From Candidatus Sericytochromatia bacterium (GTDB taxonomy: Bacteria > Cyanobacteriota > Sericytochromatia > UBA7694 > JACMQJ01), in NCBI GenBank assembly GCA_026004035.1, contig BPII01000022.1, positions 1 to 39,323 of the forward strand: 39,323 nucleotides of DNA, written 5' to 3'. Position 1 is the first letter of the stretch; every line of letters begins with the position of its first letter. Of this stretch, positions 1 to 8,036 are shown in pieces. A program made the translations under genes and the position numbers. The notes beneath the pieces were generated by a model that was not told where the DNA came from, ran no database searches, and worked only from the letters and a program-made list of their open reading frames with translations.

Positions 1-287
1 GCTCTACTGAAACTTGGGCTACTGTATCTTATCAGCAATTTGTTAAAACATTACAAAATTTTCAAAGAAGTATCAAAAGAGCTTTAGAATATTGTTACAA
101 ATTACATATATCTTTATTAGGTTATGATTTTGAAGATATTAATATTATCTTTAATCCTTTACCTTCTTTAAATCCTGATAAAGATGCTCAAAACTCTAAA
201 ATTCAAGTAGAAAATACTCTTAACCTACTTAATTCTGGACTTATTGATAATCAAAAAGCTAAAAGTATTTTAGACATAGAGGACTAA
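1..287 (+). CDS. Phage portal protein, C-terminal fragment
   Basis: An open frame enters from the left edge and ends at TAA 285-287, giving about 94 residues. The visible part is helical (a Q/K-rich stretch including QNFQRSIKRALEY) and ends with a helix-turn-helix-like tail containing LLNSGLIDNQKAKSILDIED. Tails of this type, with a 'leave/skip' helix just before the stop, are typical of phage portal proteins. The portal forms the dodecameric head-tail gate. The call leans on position: the gene sits directly upstream of lysis, MuF and baseplate genes. No start is visible. It could also be another large head protein, so the name is moderately sure. Confidence 0.55.
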   Translation, partial: STETWATVSYQQFVKTLQNFQRSIKRALEYCYKLHISLLGYDFEDINIIFNPLPSLNPDKDAQNSKIQVENTLNLLNSGLIDNQKAKSILDIED

Positions 288-291
288 TTAT

Positions 292-768
292 ATGGCTAAT
301 TTTGACATTGCTATACAAAAAACTTTAAAATGGGAAGGTGGTTATGTTAATGACCCAAAAGACCCTGGTGGTGAAACTAAATTCGGTATATCTAAAGCAT
401 CTTATCCAAACTTAGATATTAAAAATCTTACAATAAATCAAGCTAAACAAATATACAAAAACAATTATTGGGACAAAGTTCAAGGTGATAAAATTAAATC
501 TCAAAAAATCGCTGAATCAATTTTTGATTTTGGTGTTAATGCTGGTGTATCTACTTCTGTTAGACTTGCACAACAAATTTTAAATGTATCTATTGATGGT
601 GTCTTAGGTAATCAAACTCTAAATGCTCTTAATTCTTTTAATGAAGAACTTTTCTTACTTAAATTTACCATAGCTAAAATTCAAAGATATATGCAAATCT
701 GTAATAATAGACCAACATCTATTAAATTTCTATTTGGCTGGATTAGGAGAACTTTAGAACATTTATGA
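292..768 (+). CDS. Phage lysozyme, GH108 family N-acetylmuramidase
   Basis: The 158-aa protein opens with the GH108 signature: WEGGYVNDPKDPGG near residues 14-27, where Glu15 is the expected catalytic acid, followed by TKFGIS. A central GVNAG helix and a C-terminal region containing VDGVLGNQT-type sequence (here SIDGVLGNQTLNALN) match the peptidoglycan-binding domain PG_binding_3. The enzyme cleaves the glycan strand of the cell wall at phage release. Length fits the family. It starts 4 nt after the portal stop, and its stop overlaps the holin start, so the three are one transcription unit. No signal peptide is seen, which agrees with holin-dependent export. Confidence 0.9.
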   Translation: MANFDIAIQKTLKWEGGYVNDPKDPGGETKFGISKASYPNLDIKNLTINQAKQIYKNNYWDKVQGDKIKSQKIAESIFDFGVNAGVSTSVRLAQQILNVSIDGVLGNQTLNALNSFNEELFLLKFTIAKIQRYMQICNNRPTSIKFLFGWIRRTLEHL

Positions 769-1008
769 TTGAAAAATTAAACAAATACATATCTTCTATT
801 ATTGCTTTATTTACTATTTTTCTTACTTTCTTGCTATTTACTATCTTATTCTTTGTTGAAATTAAAGACTACTCACAAAGATATTGTTATATATATTTTA
901 GGTGCTTTATCTACTGTTTTATCTCAAATTTTCTCTTTCTATTTTGGCTCTTCTAAAGGTAGTGAAGACAAAAATTCTTTAATTAAGGATTTGACAAATG
1001 ACAGATGA
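765..1008 (+). CDS. Holin-like membrane protein, split by a frame break
   Basis: Two overlapping frames together give one plausible 80-aa holin. The first (ATG 765) encodes a hydrophobic helix, IIALFTIFLTFLLFTILFFV. The second frame supplies DIVIYILGALSTVLSQIF and then FYFGSSKGSEDKNSL, which is the tail of small phage holins of the GTA/Mu-like type. Skipping one base near 862-885 joins them. Two membrane segments and a charged tail are expected for the pore that lets lysozyme reach the wall. The start overlaps the lysozyme stop and the end overlaps the MuF start. The break may be a sequencing indel, decay, or a programmed shift; no strong slippery site is visible. Confidence 0.6.
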
Positions 1009-1372
1009 TACAATAGAAAATATTATTAATGATTTAAAACCTTTTCTTAATCAAGCACAAAAAAAAGTTATCAAAGATATTCTTGATAAGTTTAACTATT
1101 TCCTTTCTTTTGTTGATTTATCAAGATTTATTCTTTTAACTTTAGAAAAACATTTCAATTTAGATAATGATACATTACAAAAGTTAGAAAAGCATTTCTC
1201 TGATATATCAAAAAATACTATAAACTCTACTATAGACTCTTTACCTATAAATATACCTAAAAATTTAATAATGGATAATAAAAGAGCTATTGATTACTCT
1301 AAATCTACTACTTCTTTATATTTCAGTAAATTCTTCACTAAAGATCAAAAGGTTCATACAGAACGTTATTAA
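998..1372 (+). CDS. MuF-type head morphogenesis protein, N-terminal part
   Basis: This is a 124-aa helical segment with no catalytic motif. It ends at TAA 1370-1372, only 8 nt before the frame of the large head protein. Its last residues (RAIDYSKSTTSLYFSKF) are the type of helical segment that precedes the conserved core in SPP1 gp7/Mu gpF proteins. I read it as the N-terminus of that protein, separated by one or two indels between about 1366 and 1395. Between them, other frames supply a bridge (INFLNEVLSS) that fits the missing helix. The ATG overlaps the end of the holin gene. Taken alone it would be an unknown protein. Confidence 0.55.
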   Translation: MTDDTIENIINDLKPFLNQAQKKVIKDILDKFNYFLSFVDLSRFILLTLEKHFNLDNDTLQKLEKHFSDISKNTINSTIDSLPINIPKNLIMDNKRAIDYSKSTTSLYFSKFFTKDQKVHTERY

Positions 1373-1380
1373 TTTTCTTA

Positions 1381-2367
1381 ATGAGGTATTATCTTCAAGA
1401 AGGTAATCCTATTGGTAAAAACCAACAAGGTATTAAAGAATTTATGGAAAGATTTGGTAAATTTTTAACTACAACAGAAGATTACAAAGTAAGACAAATT
1501 ATTGATACTACTGTATCATATATTAAATCCTCTTCTACAATAAAGCAAATGTATAATGCTAAAATACAATTCTATAGATGGGACGGAACTAATGATAGAT
1601 TAACTTGTAAAATATGTCGCTCTATGGACGGTAGAATTTTTAAAACTGAAAACGCTGTTAAACTACTAGAAAAAATTGAAAACTCAGACCCTTCTAAATT
1701 ACCTGAAATCAAACCTTTTATACTAAAACCACAAAAAGGTAAGTCTGATACTATCAAATCCATTTTCGCTCCAGCTCACCCTAATTGTAGATGTAGAATG
1801 CAAGCTCATTTTGATGATAAATCTATTAATACTACTGTTTCAAGACCTGATAAAGTTGAAGTAAATGACTTACAAAAAGAACTTGAAGAAGAATTTAATA
1901 ATCTCTCTAATCAAGAAAGAATTAATAGAATTAAATCTCATTTAAGTGCTACTTGGGTAGCTAAAACTCAAGGCGGGCAGTTTGATTTTGATAAAGAACA
2001 TCTTAAAGATCATTACAAAAAACACAAAAAAAAGTTTAATTTTTTAACTTTAGATGAATATGTAAAACAAAGTTATGAAGTTATTAAAAATCCTGAAAAT
2101 GTTTATGTACAAAAACATAAAAAATATATATCCGACAAAAAAACTATTAAGACTACAAAATATATTTTTGAAAAAGATAGGAAAATTGTTGTTGTTAATG
2201 ATGACAATTTAGTTATTACAAGTTATCATAAATTATATGATGAATATACTGATTATTTAGATAGATTTGTGAGGACAAAAAATGGAGAGAAAGACAAATC
2301 AGAAAATCAACAAGGAAATGGACAACAAAATATACCAGAAGAAATCGGAATTATTAAAATCTTATGA
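1381..2367 (+). CDS. MuF-type minor head protein with C-terminal toxin-like domain
   Basis: The 328-aa frame carries the SPP1 gp7/Mu gpF core: FYRWDGTNDRLTCKICRSMD near residues 63-82, with the Cys pair, and APAHPNCRCRMQ near 131-142. These proteins sit near the portal and help package or eject DNA. The sequence extends about 185 residues beyond the core. There KEHLKDHYKKH (near 206), a DEYVKQ helix and the strands KIVVVNDDNLVITSYHK (near 268-284) resemble RNase-type (BECR-fold) toxin domains attached to MuF proteins. The core call is strong; the toxin call is inference from pattern. The first codon here is probably internal, because the true N-terminus lies in the upstream frame. Confidence 0.75.
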   Translation: MRYYLQEGNPIGKNQQGIKEFMERFGKFLTTTEDYKVRQIIDTTVSYIKSSSTIKQMYNAKIQFYRWDGTNDRLTCKICRSMDGRIFKTENAVKLLEKIENSDPSKLPEIKPFILKPQKGKSDTIKSIFAPAHPNCRCRMQAHFDDKSINTTVSRPDKVEVNDLQKELEEEFNNLSNQERINRIKSHLSATWVAKTQGGQFDFDKEHLKDHYKKHKKKFNFLTLDEYVKQSYEVIKNPENVYVQKHKKYISDKKTIKTTKYIFEKDRKIVVVNDDNLVITSYHKLYDEYTDYLDRFVRTKNGEKDKSENQQGNGQQNIPEEIGIIKIL

Positions 2368-2487
2368 AGAAGAATTAGAGTGCGTTACTTGAGAGGATTA
2401 AAATATGATTATTTTTTTGGAGATTTAGAATCTGATACTTGGTGTATTACAAGAAATGATTTAGAAAACTATGGAATACAAAGATGA
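2282..2487 (+). other. Possible small protein after the MuF toxin domain, in broken frames
   Basis: An ATG at 2282 opens a 36-codon lysine/glutamate-rich helix (KSELLKSYEEELE) that stops at 2390-2392. A second frame from about 2404 encodes YDYFFGDLESDTWCITRN and stops at 2485-2487, overlapping the next gene. Shifting frames around 2380-2403 would give one protein of about 66 residues. Position directly after a MuF toxin-like domain would suit an immunity or inhibitor protein, but that is only inference. No family was recognised. It could equally be non-coding debris of a damaged gene. Confidence 0.3.
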
Positions 2488-2776
2488 TAGACTTAGAAAA
2501 TTAGACACTATTCTTTTTATAGAATTAACTAAAAGAGAACCTGATAATTGTCAATATATGATGATCAAAACTTGGTATTATTGTCTTTATGATATTTATG
2601 TAAAATACTTTCCTATTGAACTATTACCAGATTATTTACAACCTTTATACCAAAAGTATTTAGATGGTTCTTTGGTTATTCCAGATGATATACCTAAAGA
2701 TGTTTTACCTTTGTATAAAGATTATCTAAAAGGAGTTGATCTTAGACCTGCTTTAAATTTAAAAGGATATTCTTAA
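2471..2776 (+). CDS. Unknown phage structural-cluster protein
   Basis: A 101-aa protein with mixed helices and an acidic, proline-containing second half (LVIPDDIPKDVLPLYKDYLK). I do not recognise the family. It sits between the MuF head protein and the gp25 baseplate gene, with a 1-nt gap to the latter, so a small connector, completion or tail protein is plausible. Codon use (ATT rather than ATA for Ile) matches the phage genes and not the host genes downstream. No signal peptide or membrane segment is present. Confidence 0.6.
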   Translation: MEYKDDRLRKLDTILFIELTKREPDNCQYMMIKTWYYCLYDIYVKYFPIELLPDYLQPLYQKYLDGSLVIPDDIPKDVLPLYKDYLKGVDLRPALNLKGYS

Positions 2777-2777
2777 T

Positions 2778-3089
2778 ATGAGCTGTTCTTTAATTGAAAA
2801 TGATGTTATCAAAAGTATTATTCAAAATGTTAAAATTATTCTAAATACTCCTAAAGGCTCTGATATTCATAGACCTGATTTTGGTTCTGATTTATGGTTA
2901 CTTTTAGACCAACCTATTAACTCTCTTATTGAAGGACAAATATACTCTGAAATTTATCAATCTTTAGAAGAATTTGAACCTAGAGCTGATATTTTATCTA
3001 TCTCTATTCTTAAAAATTCTGATAATCCCAAAATCTCTATTCAATTACAAGTAAAAGATACTAGTGAGGTTATTAATGTATGGATTTAG
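2778..3089 (+). CDS. Phage baseplate wedge protein, gp25/GPW family
   Basis: The 103-aa protein matches the gp25-like lysozyme-fold family. It has an N-terminal helix with IIQNVKIILNTPKGS, then the family hallmark RPDFGSDLW near residues 34-42, and the closing strands NPKISIQLQV. Proteins of this family are structural parts of the baseplate in contractile tails and are not active lysozymes. It overlaps the baseplate J gene by 10 nt (3080-3089), which indicates coupled translation. Together the pair shows that this prophage or particle had a contractile tail. Confidence 0.88.
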   Translation: MSCSLIENDVIKSIIQNVKIILNTPKGSDIHRPDFGSDLWLLLDQPINSLIEGQIYSEIYQSLEEFEPRADILSISILKNSDNPKISIQLQVKDTSEVINVWI

Positions 3090-4180
3090 TTAAATTTGTT
3101 GATACTGACCCTTTACTTTATGAATCTCAATTAATATCAGCTTATGAAAATATTACTCAAAGAACTTTAAACCCAGCTGATCCTGAAAGATTACTCATAA
3201 ACTTATTATCTTATGTATTAAGCATTATATCTATAAATATTGATTATGCAGGTAGAATGAACTTACTTTCTACTGCTCAAAATGATTATCTTGACAAATT
3301 AGGTGAATTATTAGGCTGTATTAGATTACCAGCTCAAAAAGCTAAAACTACTATTAGATTTTTTGTATCTTCTCCATTATCGTTTGATGTTATAATACCA
3401 CAAAATACAAGAGTAGGACCAGATAATGACAATTATTTTTATACTTTGTATGAAAGTAGGATATTAGCAGGTAATTTATATACAGATATTCAAGCTGAGT
3501 TTTTTCAAGAGGGTTCTTTAGGTAATAATTTTGCTATTGGACAGGTTAATAAACTTGTTGATGTTATTAATTATGTATCTTCAGCTCATAATATCTCTAT
3601 GTCTATGTATGGAACTGATATTGAAAATGATGAAAGATATAGGCAAAGAATTAAAATGTCTTTATCTTCTTTTTCTACAGCTGGTCCTAAATCCTCTTAT
3701 ATTTATCATACCAAATCAGCACATCAAGACATCTCTGATGTTTCTGTATGGTCTCCTATTCCAGGACAAGTTAATATATCCTTCTTACTTAAAAATGGAC
3801 AAATTCCTAACAATGATATGCTTAATTTAGTATCTTCTTATCTAAATGATGATAAAGTTAGACCTTTAACTGATACTATTATTGTTCAAGCTCCTTCTGT
3901 TGTTAATTATGATATTAACTTTACTTACTATATTGAAAAAGATTTCTTACCAAATCAAAGTAATATTCATACTTTAGTTAATCAGAAAATTAATGATTTT
4001 ATTTCTTTTACAAAAAAATTAGGTAGAGATATCTTACCAGAAAAATTAACTGAATTTATTATGAGTATTAATGGTATTCATTCTTTAGATATTCTATCTC
4101 CTTCTAAAACTCCTATTGAAAATTATCAAGTAGCATTACCTCAAAATATATCTTATAACTATGGTGGTGTTAAAGAATAA
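3080..4180 (+). CDS. Baseplate J family protein (contractile tail wedge)
   Basis: The 366-aa protein has the expected order for Mu gp47/P2 gpJ proteins. An N-terminal helical part holds LNPADPERLLINLLSYV and DYLDKLGELLGCIRLP. A beta-rich middle follows (VIIPQNTRVGPDNDNYFYT), then EGSLGNNFAIGQVN, then GTDIENDERYRQRIKMSL near residues 178-195, a strongly conserved block. The C-terminal half carries the VRPLTDTIIVQAPS segment. It builds the baseplate wedge. It is full length and is the last phage gene: the expected gpI and tail-fibre genes are missing, because the sequence turns into insertion-sequence-like repeats six bases after the stop. Confidence 0.92.
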   Translation: MDLVKFVDTDPLLYESQLISAYENITQRTLNPADPERLLINLLSYVLSIISINIDYAGRMNLLSTAQNDYLDKLGELLGCIRLPAQKAKTTIRFFVSSPLSFDVIIPQNTRVGPDNDNYFYTLYESRILAGNLYTDIQAEFFQEGSLGNNFAIGQVNKLVDVINYVSSAHNISMSMYGTDIENDERYRQRIKMSLSSFSTAGPKSSYIYHTKSAHQDISDVSVWSPIPGQVNISFLLKNGQIPNNDMLNLVSSYLNDDKVRPLTDTIIVQAPSVVNYDINFTYYIEKDFLPNQSNIHTLVNQKINDFISFTKKLGRDILPEKLTEFIMSINGIHSLDILSPSKTPIENYQVALPQNISYNYGGVKE

Positions 4181-4185
4181 ATTTA

Positions 4186-4261
4186 TTCCACTAAAATGCA
4201 ACACTTTTAACAAACTATTCCGCTCAAAATGCAACCAATTTATTTCACTAAAATGCAACAC
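4186..4261 (+). repeat. Three spaced copies of an ATGCAAC-containing 19-bp motif
   Basis: Copies at 4186-4204, 4218-4236 and 4243-4261 share the consensus TTYCRCTNAAATGCAACMC. The starts are 32 and 25 nt apart. A shorter inverted piece (AATGCAACACC on the minus strand) lies at 4349-4359, and a full inverted copy at 8313-8331. Multiple short repeats of this style at one end of an element are known from IS21-family insertion sequences. No istA or istB gene remains here, so I read this as a solo or decayed element end that truncates the prophage. Confidence 0.6.
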
Positions 4262-4743
4262 CTCTATTAAATTAATATATCTTAATAATTGCCTTTTCTG
4301 AAACCTTTGTTATATAATGATCTTAGAAATATCTCTTATTTTTATCATGGTGTTGCATTATTACTGGTAAATAATAACTACTTTACACTAAATTTATAGT
4401 TTCATTGTTGAGGTATATTTTATGAATAATAAATTATTTCTTTTCAAAAAGGATGATAAATCAAAAGGTTGATAGATTATTTAATAAACAAGTATATTTA
4501 TTGCAATAATAATATAAAGACAAGTTGTTATAAAAATATTATCTAAAAGAAAAGAATAAAAATTAACTGTATTTTTAACTTATTTTTATGAAAAATTAAT
4601 ATATAATATATATAAACTTGAATTATTTCTACTTGTTTATTATTTGTTATTAAATTATTAAATGTTTTTTTTTTGAAGTAATATTTTTTGTTTATTTACT
4701 AAAATTTTATTTATTCCTATAATTGTTTCGGAGATAAGATTAC
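4262..4743. other. Gene-free stretch with element debris and the small-gene leader
   Basis: No gene is supported here. The left half holds an inverted fragment of the ATGCAAC motif (4349-4359) and one copy of a dispersed 30-bp repeat (4385-4414). A frame at about 4308-4400 encodes LLYNDLRNISYFYHG, which might be a transposase scrap but is too short to name. The right half is almost pure A/T. A ribosome-binding site, GGAGA, lies about 10 nt before the ATG at 4744. Confidence 0.5.
4385..4414 (+). repeat. Dispersed 30-bp repeat, copy 1
   Basis: The block runs from ACACTAAATTTATAG to CATTGTTGAGGT. It matches copies near 8459-8488 and 38412-38441, all in the same orientation, with about 80-90 percent identity by eye. 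The match to copy 2 extends left to 4381. It lies just left of the AAA+ cassette, and copy 2 lies just right of it. Confidence 0.55.
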
Positions 4744-4899
4744 ATGGAAAGTAACAATAAAGTTATTTACGGCTCAACTGGTGATTTTCTAAAATTTTTG
4801 AAAGATAGAGCAAAAGAAAAGAAAAAAAATGTAAATAATAAAAAAGATTTTGTAAATAAAAAAAATAATGATTACTTAAAAAATAAATTTACAAGTTAG
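4744..4899 (+). CDS. Small basic protein of unknown function
   Basis: ATG 4744 opens a 51-aa frame ending at TAG 4897-4899, preceded by a GGAGA ribosome-binding site. The N-terminus (NNKVIYGSTGDFLKFLKDRA) looks structured, and the rest is a lysine/asparagine-rich tail. It ends one base from the stop of the convergent AAA+ gene. No family is recognised. The clear ribosome-binding site, the absence of in-frame stops and the tight packing against the AAA+ gene suggest it is real and part of the same cassette. Confidence 0.5.
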   Translation: MESNNKVIYGSTGDFLKFLKDRAKEKKKNVNNKKDFVNKKNNDYLKNKFTS

Positions 4900-4900
4900 T

Positions 4901-7330
4901 TTAATTACTGTTTAAATAGTCTAAAACAATATTATCATCTATAATAAGTGTTTTAGAAGATGAGTCAAAATTAGAGTTAAAGAATGAATATCTTTTTAAG
5001 TTATTACAAAAAACTTTTACACCAGCTATACTTCTTTTTGTTTGGTCAGTTAATCCTTCAAAATAATTGAGAATTTTATCATAAATGTTACTACTTATTA
5101 AATTTTCTACTTTTGGCTTACCTGTAACTTTATCAAATTCCTTTAAGAAATTTCTAGTTAAATCAAAAATATCTTCTCTTGAAGGATTATCTATTCTTAT
5201 TTTTTTGTCAAATCTACCTTCTCTTATAGTTGCTTCGTCTAGTAAATCTTTATAATTAGTTGCAGCAATTAAAATAAGATTTGGAACTTCTCTTGATTGA
5301 ACAATAAAGTCTAATAATGTAGCTCTTAAATTAAGATTTACATTTTTAGATGCTATACCATCAAATTCATCAAAGAATAATACACAACCATTCTTACTTA
5401 ATCTAGCTATTTTAAATGATGCTGTAAAAATATCAGCTAATTTTTTTGAATCTTCAGAATATAGATAAGAAGAAATATCTTTACTTAAAACTTTTATAAA
5501 ATCTAAATTAAACTCACCGGCAATAGCTTTTGCTATAAAACTTTTACCATTACCAGGTGGTCCATATAATAATATACCTCTTTCAGGTTCAATATTATAT
5601 AACTTTAGTTCAGCTTCTCTTAAAACTGATAATATAGTATTTTTAAATTCTTTTTTTACTTGATAATAGCCAATTATTGAAGAAAAATTATACTTATTGT
5701 TTTTAAAACTCAAATATTCGAATTTATCTCTATTTGTTGAAATTACTTTTTCTTTAAAGTTTTCTAAAGCTAAATCAAATAAATCTTTTGTTATAGCTTT
5801 ATTTTTAGAATTATTTAGTTTATTTTTTATAGTATTAGATATTTCTTTTATATCCCGTCCTGATAAACCTTCTGTTTTTTCTAATAAAGTATGTTTATTT
5901 AATCTTATCCAATTATTTTCTTTTAATTGTGGTATATATAATTCAAATAATTTTTCTCTTTCATCTTTTTTAGGTAAAGGTATTTGTTGCATATCAAATC
6001 TACTTATTACAGCACTATCTAAAACTTCAGGTATATTTGTAGCACCTATAATAAATATTCTTTGCTTACCTGTATCTACCCCATCAACCTGTGCTATAAA
6101 TTCATTGGTTATATCTTTTGCAAAACTATCTGTAGCTAGATTATCTCTTTTTGGAAATACAGCGTCTATTTCATCTATAAAAATTACTGTTGGTTCTAAA
6201 CTTCTAGCTTTTTCAAATATTTTTTTTACTTCAGCACCAGAATGACCAACATATAATTGTTTTAAATCAGATAATTTAAGAGGCATAAAATTAAATCCGC
6301 CTAAGTTAGCTATTGATTTAGCTATCAAAGTTTTACCTGTTCCAGGTGGACCTGTTAAAATTATTCCTTTTTTAGCTGATGGCTCATTATTAAGAAAATT
6401 TGTAAATTCTCTTTTTAATCTTTCTTTTATGTTTTTATCTAATATTAAATCATTGTCAAAATCTATTTTTTCTTCTATTGGATTTAAAAAATATTTATTA
6501 AAACTTTCGTAAAAGTTATTCAGATTAGGATTATTATTGAGATAATTTTTTAATTCTTTTGCAAATAATGTTGCTGAGTTCTTTAAATTATAGTTATTTG
6601 TTTTAAATGCAGTAGCTAAATTATTTAATTTATTTATACTAATTTTTGCTTTATAATTTAAAAAAAAGTGTCTATAAAAAGAGTTAAAATATTCATCTAC
6701 CTTTGCAAATGGTATATTAATAAAATTTTCAGCTTCTGTATTGAAATAATAATGATTTAACATTTGAACATCTTTTAATAAAATCAGAATATATGTATCT
6801 TTAACAGAATAGTTCATCCATTTATAAATAACTCTTAACATATCATAATTATGTATGTGAAAATTAAAAAGCTCAGCTAGCCATTCAAAAGCTTCTATTA
6901 GAACAAATTTTCTTCCAGGATATGTCATAAGAAATTTATCTAATTGAGATAATCTTTCAAAAGTTTGTCCTAATAAAGTCTTTTTTGCTTTTTTTAATGC
7001 TTCCCTTTTTGCTGATGTACTTTTTATACTTTCTATATCTAAAATATCATTATTATCGTCTGTTTGTGGGTAATTTTCTTTATTATAAAAATCGTCTAAT
7101 GCTTGAATTGTTTTTTTATTCAAACAATTAAGATTCATATTAAAATCTACGTGTAAAGCTATATCACATTTATATTCTCTATAAAAAAAATGATATAAAG
7201 AATTTTTTAAACTTAATGTTCCAAAATAAAAATCATAATAAAATGCATCATAAATATTTTCGCCATATAAGAAAATAACATTATGACTTTTGTTTAATGC
7301 TTGTTTTAGTTCTCTTTCTATTCTAAACAT
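4901..7330 (-). CDS. Double AAA+ ATPase with a unique N-terminal domain
   Basis: The 809-aa protein has an N-terminal region of about 300 residues that I do not recognise, then two classical AAA+ modules. The first has Walker A GPPGTGKT near 327-334, Walker B VIFIDEIDAVF near 380-390, sensor IGATN and an SRFD arginine-finger region. The second has GPPGNGKS near 592, FFDEFDGI near 652, IAATN and REGRFDKK. All catalytic residues of both sites are present. This layout resembles Cdc48/VCP-type unfoldases or remodelers, but the N-terminal domain is not the Cdc48 N-domain. Its start overlaps the stop of the coiled-coil gene by 8 nt, so the two are translated together. The partner or substrate is unknown. 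Confidence 0.85.
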   Translation of the reverse strand: MFRIERELKQALNKSHNVIFLYGENIYDAFYYDFYFGTLSLKNSLYHFFYREYKCDIALHVDFNMNLNCLNKKTIQALDDFYNKENYPQTDDNNDILDIESIKSTSAKREALKKAKKTLLGQTFERLSQLDKFLMTYPGRKFVLIEAFEWLAELFNFHIHNYDMLRVIYKWMNYSVKDTYILILLKDVQMLNHYYFNTEAENFINIPFAKVDEYFNSFYRHFFLNYKAKISINKLNNLATAFKTNNYNLKNSATLFAKELKNYLNNNPNLNNFYESFNKYFLNPIEEKIDFDNDLILDKNIKERLKREFTNFLNNEPSAKKGIILTGPPGTGKTLIAKSIANLGGFNFMPLKLSDLKQLYVGHSGAEVKKIFEKARSLEPTVIFIDEIDAVFPKRDNLATDSFAKDITNEFIAQVDGVDTGKQRIFIIGATNIPEVLDSAVISRFDMQQIPLPKKDEREKLFELYIPQLKENNWIRLNKHTLLEKTEGLSGRDIKEISNTIKNKLNNSKNKAITKDLFDLALENFKEKVISTNRDKFEYLSFKNNKYNFSSIIGYYQVKKEFKNTILSVLREAELKLYNIEPERGILLYGPPGNGKSFIAKAIAGEFNLDFIKVLSKDISSYLYSEDSKKLADIFTASFKIARLSKNGCVLFFDEFDGIASKNVNLNLRATLLDFIVQSREVPNLILIAATNYKDLLDEATIREGRFDKKIRIDNPSREDIFDLTRNFLKEFDKVTGKPKVENLISSNIYDKILNYFEGLTDQTKRSIAGVKVFCNNLKRYSFFNSNFDSSSKTLIIDDNIVLDYLNSN

Positions 7331-8036
7331 CAGTCATTTTTATTCTATCAAGATAATCTTTAGGAAAATTTATATCTTTTATTATTTCGCGACATTGATT
7401 TATTTTTTCTCTTATGTCAGTATATTTATTCAATTGTTCTAAATCAATATTTATTTTATCTAATTGTTTTTTTAGTTCCTCTTTTTCATCTTTTAAATAT
7501 TCATATTTTTTTTGTTTTTCAAATATTTCTTGTCTTAACAAATTGATATCATTATTTTCTAATTCTTTCAACTCTCTATTTAACTTATCATTTTTTTGAA
7601 TTAAAATATTAAGTTCATTTTTTAATTTAATCATTTCTTCAATTTTTAATTGATTTTGTTCTATTAAATTTCTTATTTCAAATATTCTTTTTAAAATATT
7701 TGTTTTTTCTTTATCTAAATAAATATTAAATGAACTTAAATCTTCTGGAAAAGTAGAACTTATATAATTTATTGCATCCAAAGATATTTCTGATGGAAAA
7801 GAAAATTTACTATCTTTTAGTATTTCTAAAATAAAACTATCTGTTATTGGATATAAATTTAAAAGAAAAACTATTATTTTATTTTTATCATTATCATTAC
7901 AATTAGAAAACTCTATTAAGAAATCTTTCATATTTCTTTTGTAATAAAATAAAAAGTTTATAAAATTTGGTTCTATTTCTAGTAAATTATATGAAAAATC
8001 TTTTTTTAAAAAATCTATGAATTGATTTATTTTCAT
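7323..8036 (-). CDS. Coiled-coil protein coupled to the double AAA+ ATPase
   Basis: The 237-aa protein has a helical N-terminal half without known motifs, then a long coiled coil from about residue 105 to 215 (for example LKNELNILIQKNDKLNREL and EKQKKYEYLKDEKEELKKQL). No membrane segment or signal peptide is visible. It is the first gene of a two-gene operon, with 8-nt overlap into the AAA+ gene. A role as adaptor, scaffold or regulatory partner of the ATPase is the natural inference. No named family was recognised. Confidence 0.7.
   Translation of the reverse strand: MKINQFIDFLKKDFSYNLLEIEPNFINFLFYYKRNMKDFLIEFSNCNDNDKNKIIVFLLNLYPITDSFILEILKDSKFSFPSEISLDAINYISSTFPEDLSSFNIYLDKEKTNILKRIFEIRNLIEQNQLKIEEMIKLKNELNILIQKNDKLNRELKELENNDINLLRQEIFEKQKKYEYLKDEKEELKKQLDKINIDLEQLNKYTDIREKINQCREIIKDINFPKDYLDRIKMTDV

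Noticed and set aside
2365..2487. Reading UGA as a sense codon, because the MuF frame could continue past TGA 2365
   Set aside because: Other genes use TGA as a normal end (for example lysozyme at 766-768), and most breaks in the window are frame shifts rather than in-frame TGA codons. No sign of an altered genetic code.
4186..4261. CRISPR-like array
   Set aside because: Only three degenerate 19-bp copies with spacers of 6 and 13 bases and no cas genes; an element-end array fits better.
5697..6245. Long plus-strand frame opposite the AAA+ gene
   Set aside because: It is the antisense shadow of the two AAA+ modules; the minus-strand reading has full motifs in order.
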